Source: Chloroherpetonaceae bacterium
Lineage (GTDB): Bacteria > Bacteroidota > Chlorobiia > Chlorobiales > Chloroherpetonaceae
Direction of reading: 5' to 3'
Assembly: GCA_028277445.1 (NCBI GenBank)
Contig: JANQGG010000021.1
Span: forward strand, 1-64,000
DNA length: 64,000 bases
Of this stretch, positions 54,301 through 61,854 are shown piece by piece. The position numbers and the translations under genes were made by a program. How positions within the stretch are numbered: position 1 is the first letter of the stretch; each line of letters opens with the position of its first letter. The notes below the pieces were generated by a model, which was given only the letters and a program-made list of their open reading frames with translations, was not told the DNA's origin and made no database searches.

Positions 54301-57263
54301 ACGCATTGCTTTCAAGGCTAAGCGCCCATGCCAAAGAAACCAAAGGCTACAGCCTGATTACGGTTATCATTGGCCGTGATCCATTTACCGGAAAACGCGT
54401 AAGACGAACGGTTCATAACCTAGTTAAAGGTTTTATGAGCCTTATGGATGGAGGCGAACAGCAGTATCAACAACTCAAACAGACTGGCGCTATTGATCGG
54501 GTGGTCAATAAAGTGAATGCTGCGGTTGAACGCCTAAACATGACGCCAGAATCCATTGTTCAATTGTTCATTGATTTATGGAACTCGTTCAGCATTAACG
54601 ATTTAACCGATCCAATCGGTGCATTTCAACGCATTGTAGCCACGTTTGGCGAACCCATTTTGCGTTTAATCCGGTTTGTAATTGATATCATCATGATTGT
54701 GATCGAAGCCATCCTGATCTTGATGAACTTCCCGTTTGATCTGATCGGCAACATCATTACCCGCGCCATGCAGGCCTTCCAAAGCATCAAACGCGATCCG
54801 GTTGGCTTCCTCTTGAATTTACTGCGCGCTATCAAGCAAGGCTTTATTCAGTTCTTTGATAACATTGTCAAACACCTCATTAACGGCGTGGTTGGGTGGT
54901 TGATGAGCGAGCTGCGGGATGCCAATGTACCCGAGCCTAAGGACTTTTCACTAAAAGGTATTATTGGTTGGGTGCTTGAAGTATTAGGCATCAGCATGGA
55001 AGCGATCTGGCAAAAACTTGCTGCTCATCCTCGAATCGGGCCGGAAAAAGTAGCGCGTCTGCGAAGCATCATCAATACCCTGGAAGGCATCTGGACATTT
55101 ATCAAGGATGTTCAGGAGAGAGGCATTGCCGCCATTTGGGAACGCATTCAGGAGCAACTTAGCAATTTGTGGCAAACTGTTTTGGATGCGGTTAAAAATT
55201 GGATTATTGAAAAGATTATTACCCAGGTTACGGTGAAATTGCTCAGTATGCTCGATCCAACCGGCATTATGGCTGTGGTCAATAGCGCGATTGCAATTTA
55301 TAAAGCCGTTCAAAGCTTTATTCGATATTTGCGGCAAATGCTGGAAATTATCAACTCGTTCGTCAATGGCGTTGCCGATATTGCACAGGGCAACATTAAA
55401 ACCGCTGCAGATTATCTGGAAAAGACCATGGGTCAAGCGATGCCAATTGTGATTGGCTTCCTGGCTAATCAGGTTGGTTTAGGCGGAATTGGCAAGCGCA
55501 TTGCTGAAATGATCGGTGCGGCAAGAAACATGGTTGATCGAGCGTTAACCTGGCTGGTGAACAAAGCTGTCAACACCGGTATGGCTTTGCTGGATAGAGT
55601 GGTTTCAATGGGGCGAAGCGCAGCCGGCGCGGTAAGAGCATGGGCGCGTGGTTTATTAGGGCTGAACCGTCCATTTACAACGCCCGACGGTCAACGCCAC
55701 AGAATTTACTATGCCGAGCGCGGCAATACCGTTAAGCTCATGCTTAATCCATCGCCGGCCGGGGCTTATGAGCAACAGATCAACCAAATCAACCCGGCGC
55801 CATCGGCAACCGTAACCCTGGCTAATGCGATTGCTATACCGTTAAAACGAAATGGCAATACGGTAAGCACGGTTAATATACCCGCTGGAAATACAGCCAT
55901 GACGGCCTTAAAAAGCCATGCCATTCGTGTGGCGCAGCATATTGATGGATTGATTACCAGCAACATGCGAACAAGAACCGATCAAAGTACGGGCGTTAAG
56001 GATCAAACCCCTGACTTTAATGCATCTTTGGAAGGATTAAGCCAGGTTACTTCGTACTTGCTATCAGCCGAAACGGGCGGCCCGATGCCGGTAACGCCAG
56101 TTCCAGCCTATGGCGGTCTTGAAAATGGATTTGCTTCACGAATGGATGTTAAACCTCTGACAAAACTTGGCGTTCCGGGTACGGGCGTCAGCATTACTTC
56201 GCCAGATTATGAAGACCTTTTGCGAAGAAGGGAAACGCCAGGTGGAAGATCGTATTATATCGCCGGTCATTTGCTCAATAACAATGTTCATGGATCAGGC
56301 TCAACCTGGTCGAATTTAACGCCAATTACACAACGAGCAAATCAGGAGCATGAATCTAAAGTGGAATCAAAAGTCAAACAAGCCGTTGATGCCGATCAAA
56401 TTCTGCAATACACCGTCGATGTTGATTATGCTATTTCAAGGAACGCTACAAGAATTGGTGAAATTGAAGCCGTGCCAAATTGGCAGCTAAATTCTGTTTT
56501 GGATGAAAAGCATAAAATACTTGAAGCTGAAGCCAAACTGCCCACCCAGTTACGGTGTACGGTAAAACAAATTAAAGCTGATGGCACGGATTTGCCCACA
56601 TCCGATCCCAAGTACAACGCCGGTTACAATATTAGCGGTGCAGCCGGAACAATCAACAATCAGGCAACCGTAAATCAATCAAGCCTTGATATTTATTATT
56701 TAAGAAGCGCTACGGCAGTCATCTACAAAACCATGGCTCAGCTAACTGCTGCCGCAAACACTGCGGTTGGTGCAAATTTAGGCGCGGCTTGGGATACGTT
56801 CTATAACAATGCGGCCAATAAAGTAAGTATTGATAATTTGCCAAATTCGGATCAGGAAACCCTGAGAAATATTTTTAGGAAAGCAAACACGATCCGGGAA
56901 GAAAGAAGCCGTATATCGAGCGAGAACGATATGCAAACCTGGAATAGCTTTATAGGGAACAGGGTGGCTTACACGGGTAATTTACTTTCGAACGGCGATA
57001 AAACGGATTTGTTCAACCGATTTAATCAACGAATGTTAACGCTGAAAGGCCATTTTATGTCAACCATGCGAAATTATGTAACAACGGCATTAACCGATAA
57101 AAACACGCAATGGGGGACATTCAGAACAACCCAGGGTATGATTGCGAGAACATACAGTTATCTGGGCAACAACTTCACCTTATTGTCGGATAGCGAAGTT
57201 CAAACGTTTAGAACCGAGGTATTTGAGCCGAGAATTGCCGAGCTAAACGCATCTGAAGAATAA
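51309..57263 (+). CDS. Giant DUF4157 (eCIS core) protein, probable double-domain cargo
   Basis: 1984 aa. In order: FF-motif N-terminus (TSFFHSPVQPKLEISSPEDP, EKEADAVAEKVM), Glu/Gln/Lys-rich linker (~85-150), and DUF4157 (~207-282) with HELTH at 272-276. Next is a Cys/His hydrolase-like domain (Cys405 in PSWCGIFAFWALN, His455 in SHYALVESSDG), then a second charged linker with VQRK-like motifs. Three ~140-aa helical repeats (~731-1160) carry one strongly hydrophobic segment (FVIDIIMIVIEAILILMNF), followed by a long helical region. Near the end is an endonuclease-like motif, AGHLLNNNVHGSG with NLTPIT (His1654), like DNA/RNA non-specific nucleases. DUF4157 marks proteins loaded in eCIS. Cargo with cell-wall and nucleic-acid targets is the best reading; it might also serve as ruler. 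Confidence 0.82.
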   Translation: MFSTAEKTTSTTVNRSKSTVDQAFFRKADEDTFFGSHDQTSFFHSPVQPKLEISSPEDPQEKEADAVAEKVMRMSEPLNTSTDEQKEEESLQRQESEEEEETVQAKQEEEEQEEQVQAKPMLQRQEETEEEESVQPKLAATVSRKEERESELMTPPSNIQTGGGFTVYTKRVGQIQKPILRQANRGPPAMKTNFQSLLSSTKGKGSPLPDSTRTFMESRFQADFRDVRVHTGEEAGSLSRSIQAQAFTHGNDIYFNSGRYSPHTPSGSLLLAHELTHTIQQGASPVSRKGYGALQRKKSFSKPIQRSAESQRQAAINLAKGEQGKVAANKSQSDGARQGWQRLMEYFKTSLGPDKILPEGAAFKPNTVNESQIKTKSTFVGDVIDPGDGKTVLHNQPRDAMPSWCGIFAFWALNKGGIPLKKWTLGSNMIPPDAAYPSGYVPKPGDLAYRREFSHYALVESSDGSKVTSVNGNTSGDDNVGGEIEVQTHPLDHWYGFFDPTKMMDGVLQDPGNPNNPGAAPVRSLRELRKKLFNVQRKEESVEESLPIGEKNQEQPVQSKAQEGNKPAKVDPIAQPKISSPIVSGETIQKETQEEEKENEQQSEPCSQCPIHRSLLSSQARQAENSPNAESIDRKHELIRKQEFESETDQEEQKEELQRKSDESESRAPPRAPPSENIVAKNQPAIVQRWLGDAWDAVTDVVSDAVEYVEEGLDAAKEWLLEKVRDFVSEIPGYKVLSLILGEDPITGQATPLTGENLLEAGLDLLPAGSMFRSLLNRLGIYNDVATWLQGRIVDLSAVATGISDRFIRFWDNLSLSDVGDPDGVMNDVASLLRNTIQDIVSFIETSAETFLERIKEVMVGEIAAFVKARIPRLYPLLTVALGFDPETMETVERNGTNILNAFLEISEDGREQRRQMIETGTFERIVGWIDRGIAVFSRAYQLLRSAIANIWDYVTVENLFQPIETFTQIWNEFSEPVRIVGQFLIDAAIEILKVIKDALLSRLSAHAKETKGYSLITVIIGRDPFTGKRVRRTVHNLVKGFMSLMDGGEQQYQQLKQTGAIDRVVNKVNAAVERLNMTPESIVQLFIDLWNSFSINDLTDPIGAFQRIVATFGEPILRLIRFVIDIIMIVIEAILILMNFPFDLIGNIITRAMQAFQSIKRDPVGFLLNLLRAIKQGFIQFFDNIVKHLINGVVGWLMSELRDANVPEPKDFSLKGIIGWVLEVLGISMEAIWQKLAAHPRIGPEKVARLRSIINTLEGIWTFIKDVQERGIAAIWERIQEQLSNLWQTVLDAVKNWIIEKIITQVTVKLLSMLDPTGIMAVVNSAIAIYKAVQSFIRYLRQMLEIINSFVNGVADIAQGNIKTAADYLEKTMGQAMPIVIGFLANQVGLGGIGKRIAEMIGAARNMVDRALTWLVNKAVNTGMALLDRVVSMGRSAAGAVRAWARGLLGLNRPFTTPDGQRHRIYYAERGNTVKLMLNPSPAGAYEQQINQINPAPSATVTLANAIAIPLKRNGNTVSTVNIPAGNTAMTALKSHAIRVAQHIDGLITSNMRTRTDQSTGVKDQTPDFNASLEGLSQVTSYLLSAETGGPMPVTPVPAYGGLENGFASRMDVKPLTKLGVPGTGVSITSPDYEDLLRRRETPGGRSYYIAGHLLNNNVHGSGSTWSNLTPITQRANQEHESKVESKVKQAVDADQILQYTVDVDYAISRNATRIGEIEAVPNWQLNSVLDEKHKILEAEAKLPTQLRCTVKQIKADGTDLPTSDPKYNAGYNISGAAGTINNQATVNQSSLDIYYLRSATAVIYKTMAQLTAAANTAVGANLGAAWDTFYNNAANKVSIDNLPNSDQETLRNIFRKANTIREERSRISSENDMQTWNSFIGNRVAYTGNLLSNGDKTDLFNRFNQRMLTLKGHFMSTMRNYVTTALTDKNTQWGTFRTTQGMIARTYSYLGNNFTLLSDSEVQTFRTEVFEPRIAELNASEE

Positions 57264-57360
57264 ATACTTTGCAAAAAGATTGAACATGTTTTATAGAAAT
57301 GTATATGGAGTTAGCGCGTTATTCATTATACTATGCTTATAACCCTATTGAAGCGTCGCC

Positions 57361-59409
57361 ATGATAAAAGCCTCCGGTAAACGATTCAGGAAATTGCAGC
57401 CATCTACGGCTGAGTTGCGGGGAAAACAAAACCAAAACACAGATCATCAATTTTTTGGCCCTATCCAAAAAGCCACGTTTTTTAACCCGTCCTCTACCCT
57501 GAATGTCCGTCGTAAGCAAGCCTCTACATCAAAAGAAGAGGACACCTTGAAGCGTGAGGCGGGAGCAAAAGAAGAAAAAGAAGAGCAAGCCCAACTCAAA
57601 CGTTATCCCGATAGCCCAACGGCTTCATTAAATGGCGCGTCAAGCTATATAAAACAGCTATCGGGAACAGGCGAAGCCTTGCCAAAACGTTCGCAAACGT
57701 TTTTTAGCCGGCGATTAGGGTATGATTTTCAGGATGTTAAAATTCACCGCGATGAGAAAGCCGCCCAATCGGCACGTGAGGTGAATGCAAAGGCCTATAC
57801 GGTTGGAAAAAATATTGTCTTCAATTCCGGCAAATATAATCCCGATAGCCGTGAAGGGAAAGAATTATTGGCCCATGAATTGGTTCATGTCATGCAAAAT
57901 GATGCTAAACATGGCCGCGACGTCTTAAACAGAGTCCCGGCCGGTTTTGATATCCGGGGCATTTATCCTGATGCGGCGTCCTTTCCAAACACCATATTCT
58001 TTGATTATGGACGATCAAGAGTTCCCTCATCGGAAATGGGAAAAATTCCGGGCATTGCAACGCCGCCAACCCGGAATATAACGCTTGTGGGTACGGCCAG
58101 TGAAGAAGGCGATCCGGCCAGTAATGCCGCGCTCATAAACAGTAGAATTCGGAGCGTTGATCGCAAATTAAAAGCAGCCGGGCATACCGGAGCAAGAACT
58201 CATACGCCTCAAACTACGGCAGGTAGTGGAAATATTGATTATCGTCGGGTAAGAGCCGTTGATGTTATTCCTACGCCGGCCGTTGTTCCTCCGGGCGGCG
58301 CAATGCCTTTGGCTACGCCCTCTTGCGCTGTAACGGCTACTAATCCAACCCCGAAAGTTATCCCTTGTGGAACGTCGTTTACAGGCGCGTTCCCCAATGC
58401 CCAACGATGGACGCTTAATGCTTTGTTGCGTATGTCGATGGGCGATCCCTTTGCGATAATTGAAACGGCAATATTGTTTCCGGGTATTCCCGCGGTTACT
58501 GTAATGGGGCATATAGCTAGCCTTGTCGGACAATTGGCGTTGTTGCCAACGCAACATCGTTGCCACAATACCTGCGATGGAGGATGCTCTCGCCCCGCTT
58601 ATAATGATGGCACCGGAACAAGCGCTATGATGACGCTATGTCCTGATTATATCAATCTAACCAATCAGAACTTGCAGACCGTATATCTGATTCATGAAAG
58701 TTTGCATGCTACGCCAGGGTTGTCAACCGATGATACGGCTTATTACACCACGCGATTAATTTCAAATCTAACCGGTCCGCAAGCGCTTAATAACACCGAT
58801 AGTTTTGTGTTGTTAATACTTAGGCTTAACGGGATTGCTCCACCGGGCGGGTCGCCGGCAATCGATACCTACGACGCTTCATTAACGCCAGCAGAGAAAT
58901 CGCATGTAAAAAATGCGTTGGCTTATCTGGAACAGTGGCTCGTGAATGCTGAGTTTGATACCAGTTTATTGTATGATGCCATCGATAGAAATATTGGGAG
59001 TACAAGCGGTTGGAGCAGTTCGGACGATCAAGAAGCTGAAATAGCCCATGCCATATCGCCGTTCGTGCGTATAACCGATCCGGGAAGTTCGTCGCCGTTT
59101 ACCATACCGCCTGTGAAGAAAGATAAAGTAAAAGTAGCCGGTATGTATCATCGTTATACCACCATTATCGATCAGGTGTATTTGAATGCCTTAATGATTA
59201 ATAGAATCAATGCCGGTAAGGAGCGATGGGATATGGGCGCCGATACGGTTTATGTTCGACAAACATTTTTTACAAAGAGTCCGGAAAATGCCGTTCGACA
59301 TTTATTGAAATTACTTATCAAAGCCTCAAAGATGGTGCCACGTAGACTTATTAATGCTTACATAGAATCAGCCAATGAAATCAGGAAACTTCGCTCTGTC
59401 GGGCCATAA
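57361..59409 (+). CDS. Second DUF4157 protein: OmpA-like domain plus aspzincin-like metallopeptidase
   Basis: 682 aa. N-terminus has an FF motif (HQFFGPIQKATFFNPSS) and a charged linker. DUF4157 lies at ~113-180 with HELVH (172-176). Residues ~210-300 resemble an OmpA/peptidoglycan-contact fold (NTIFFDYGRSRVPSSEM, LVGTASEEGDPASNAALINS, RRVRAVDV). The C-terminal half has a second zinc motif, LIHESLHATPG with H445-E446-H449, followed by LSTDDTAYYT, close to the aspzincin pattern of HExxH plus a downstream Asp-x-x-Tyr; a Cys-rich segment (RCHNTCDGGCS) lies before it. Probably a protease effector delivered by the particle. Between the giant protein and the ATPase. Confidence 0.82.
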   Translation: MIKASGKRFRKLQPSTAELRGKQNQNTDHQFFGPIQKATFFNPSSTLNVRRKQASTSKEEDTLKREAGAKEEKEEQAQLKRYPDSPTASLNGASSYIKQLSGTGEALPKRSQTFFSRRLGYDFQDVKIHRDEKAAQSAREVNAKAYTVGKNIVFNSGKYNPDSREGKELLAHELVHVMQNDAKHGRDVLNRVPAGFDIRGIYPDAASFPNTIFFDYGRSRVPSSEMGKIPGIATPPTRNITLVGTASEEGDPASNAALINSRIRSVDRKLKAAGHTGARTHTPQTTAGSGNIDYRRVRAVDVIPTPAVVPPGGAMPLATPSCAVTATNPTPKVIPCGTSFTGAFPNAQRWTLNALLRMSMGDPFAIIETAILFPGIPAVTVMGHIASLVGQLALLPTQHRCHNTCDGGCSRPAYNDGTGTSAMMTLCPDYINLTNQNLQTVYLIHESLHATPGLSTDDTAYYTTRLISNLTGPQALNNTDSFVLLILRLNGIAPPGGSPAIDTYDASLTPAEKSHVKNALAYLEQWLVNAEFDTSLLYDAIDRNIGSTSGWSSSDDQEAEIAHAISPFVRITDPGSSSPFTIPPVKKDKVKVAGMYHRYTTIIDQVYLNALMINRINAGKERWDMGADTVYVRQTFFTKSPENAVRHLLKLLIKASKMVPRRLINAYIESANEIRKLRSVGP

Positions 59410-59423
59410 ACTAATTTAATGAT

Positions 59424-60776
59424 ATGCTGATTTCGCATTCCAAAAGTTCTAAAGACACGTTTGATCTTGAAAAACATATTGATGTGCTTAGAACAATTAT
59501 ATCTCAGCAGATTCAAGCTCATTTTCAAGGCGAGTACTTGGATACCGGCCAATGGGTTCAAATGAATGGCGGGAATATCATTGATGAACGTTTTTGTAAG
59601 CAAATACCCGGTCTTAAACAATTCCAGGAATGGATTATTTTAATGACCGCGTTAATGCCTCATATTCAAACCAACTTCTTTGAATCAATCGTAATGGCGC
59701 ATTTGCCTAGCGGCGGCGATTTCCCGGAATTTGGCGGCGTAAAGGCAACCAATCATCGGGGAATGCTGCCAACCGGCGAAACCATCCAATTTATTTTAGC
59801 CGGTGTTAATGTTCAAGAACGATTGTGCGTTCATGACTATTTTTCCGAAGAACACTTTTTTTTCAAACAAAATATTCTTTGGTTGGAGCCGATTAAAGAA
59901 GGCGAACCGCGCATGAGCGGCCGTATAGTTGTTTCTCAGGAATGGGTGGATAAATTGTTGTTCAATAAGGAATCTACGCCACGATTCGGCCTTGACTTTC
60001 CGGCAAAAAAATTAACCACGGGAATGGTTTGGGAGGATGCAGTGCTTCATCCTCACACCCAAACCCAGATCAATGATTTGGTGATTTGGCTCGAGCATCA
60101 TCACCGGTTGGATGAAGACGAAAACCTAAGTCGTAAAATTAAACCGGGATTGAGGGTATTATTTTATGGGCCGTCTGGCACAGGGAAAACATTAACGGCA
60201 GCATTACTTGGTAAACAATTTCAGAAAGATGTCTACCGTATTGATCTTTCACAAATTGTTTCAAAATACATCGGTGAAACCGAACAAAATTTAGAGAAGG
60301 TGTTTCGCAAAGCCGAAACCAAAAACTGGATTTTATTTTTTGATGAAGCCGATGCATTGTTTGGAAAGCGGACGAATGTTCAGAGTGCGCACGATAAATA
60401 TGCCAACCAGGAAGTCAGTTATTTGTTGCAACGCGTTGAAGATTATCCTGGGTTGCTGATACTCGCCTCCAATTTTAAAAACAATCTTGATGATGCGTTC
60501 ATACGCCGATTTCATTCGGTCGTTCATTTTCCAATGCCAAATGTTGAAGAGCGTTTGGCTTTGTGGCAGAAATCAATGCCGGAGGGATTGGCGCGCGACC
60601 CAAATCTAAACTTGAATGAACTGGCCAGCCACTACGAAATGAGTGGGGCTTCAATTTTAAATGCCGTTCAGTTTTCAGCGCTTCAGGTTTATGCACGCAA
60701 CGATAAAACCATTACTCGCGAAGATTTATTGCAGGGGATTCGGAAAGAATACATGAAAGAAGAAAAATCCATGTAG
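59424..60776 (+). CDS. eCIS AAA+ ATPase (Pvc15-like)
   Basis: 450 aa, last gene of the operon, 14 bases after the metallopeptidase-like gene. An N-terminal family-specific domain (~1-200) precedes the AAA+ core: Walker A FYGPSGTGKTLTAALL (~248), Walker B WILFFDEADALFGKR (~305), sensor LLILASNFKNNLDDAFIRRF with the arginines needed in the hexamer. Pvc15/Afp15 is needed for cargo loading or assembly but is not thought to be part of the final particle. No terminator is evident between it and the convergent gene. Confidence 0.94.
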   Translation: MLISHSKSSKDTFDLEKHIDVLRTIISQQIQAHFQGEYLDTGQWVQMNGGNIIDERFCKQIPGLKQFQEWIILMTALMPHIQTNFFESIVMAHLPSGGDFPEFGGVKATNHRGMLPTGETIQFILAGVNVQERLCVHDYFSEEHFFFKQNILWLEPIKEGEPRMSGRIVVSQEWVDKLLFNKESTPRFGLDFPAKKLTTGMVWEDAVLHPHTQTQINDLVIWLEHHHRLDEDENLSRKIKPGLRVLFYGPSGTGKTLTAALLGKQFQKDVYRIDLSQIVSKYIGETEQNLEKVFRKAETKNWILFFDEADALFGKRTNVQSAHDKYANQEVSYLLQRVEDYPGLLILASNFKNNLDDAFIRRFHSVVHFPMPNVEERLALWQKSMPEGLARDPNLNLNELASHYEMSGASILNAVQFSALQVYARNDKTITREDLLQGIRKEYMKEEKSM

Positions 60777-60893
60777 GAATCTGAAAAGATAGCCCAGTGA
60801 ATTTTTCACACCAATAAACTTACTATCAACGTCCTGTCTACCGATCCTAACCTGCAAAAACTTATACCACAGTCACGTTTCGGGGTGAATGAT

Positions 60894-61790
60894 TTAAAAA
60901 TCAAATAAAACCCCAAGCGATGTATAGCTTATCCGACGGTAAAAATACATGCCGTGGTGATCGATACCACTGGAATAGTTCAATACAACGCGCATGCCTT
61001 TTTCATGGATCGGGTTGGTTTTAACGCCCAGTTGAATGTTCAGGCAACCGGCAAAGTCGTCGGTTTTATTTTTGGATGCGTTCCATACCGGTTTCAGTTT
61101 AAAATCCGTAGCAACAAACGGGTATATCCCCGGAATTTTACACGTGTTGTGATACAGTTCTAAACCGGCTTGAAATGAATGCGGGTTGATATCGTCGGGG
61201 ATGGTATGAAACATAAATTGGTAACCCAAATAGGCTTTAAAGGATTCGGCGCTAAACGCGCCCTGAAGATTGATAAACTCACGGCTATAAACAAACGGAA
61301 TGGTTAGGGGCACATTTTCCTGATCCCAAACGCCATTTTTTACATGCCCATCTACAAAATGCGCCGAAATGTGGCTAAGCCGGAATCGCACGCTGCTTTG
61401 GCCTTGGAAACCGAAAATTTCAGCAGGTTTGCTATAGGAGAGATTAAATCCAAAAATGTAATCAATGGCATCTACCGGAAACTTGAAATTTTTAGATCGC
61501 CGCAACAAGGAATACGTGGCAAAATGTCCACCGAGGCTTAATCGGGTTTGAGACGTTGGATTATGGAAAAGTTCCATCAGATCAAACGTAGAGCCAATAT
61601 CCAAGAGTAAATCCTTTTTGGATAAGTTAAATAGTGTGCCGATGCGAGGTTCTAAGGGATCAGCCAGCAATGGATTAAAAATTAAGCGTCCGGTATTGTG
61701 ATTTGGGAGAGAATCGGCATGTAAATGTTGATAAGAAAAAATTGAACTTGAAAGAAAAAAACAAACGAGTAAAACACTAAACTTTTTCAT
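60894..61790 (-). CDS. DUF1207 outer-membrane-type protein
   Basis: 298 aa from ATG 61790 (an upstream in-frame ATG at 61814 would lengthen the N-terminus by eight residues). Signal peptide MKKFSVLLVCFFLSSSIF and onward. The motif LIFNPLLADPLEPRIGTLFN is diagnostic for DUF1207. The remainder is beta-rich (FIFGFNLSYSKPAEIFGFQG-like strands) and ends in RRISYTSLGVLFDF, a barrel-style terminus. Function unknown. Convergent with the eCIS operon; it follows a terminator, so it has its own promoter or is read through. Confidence 0.85.
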   Translation of the reverse strand: MKKFSVLLVCFFLSSSIFSYQHLHADSLPNHNTGRLIFNPLLADPLEPRIGTLFNLSKKDLLLDIGSTFDLMELFHNPTSQTRLSLGGHFATYSLLRRSKNFKFPVDAIDYIFGFNLSYSKPAEIFGFQGQSSVRFRLSHISAHFVDGHVKNGVWDQENVPLTIPFVYSREFINLQGAFSAESFKAYLGYQFMFHTIPDDINPHSFQAGLELYHNTCKIPGIYPFVATDFKLKPVWNASKNKTDDFAGCLNIQLGVKTNPIHEKGMRVVLNYSSGIDHHGMYFYRRISYTSLGVLFDF

Positions 61791-61801
61791 GATGAACCAA
61801 T

Positions 61802-61829
61802 AAAAAAAGGGCAATCCAATAATTGCCCT
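61802..61829 (-). terminator. Rho-independent terminator of the Ig-like-repeat gene
   Basis: On the minus strand agggcaat / attgccct pair around a six-base loop and lead into seven T residues, 26 bases after the stop of the repeat protein and just before the DUF1207 start. Confidence 0.85.
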
Positions 61830-61854
61830 ATGTGACTATAAGTAAAATAAAATT

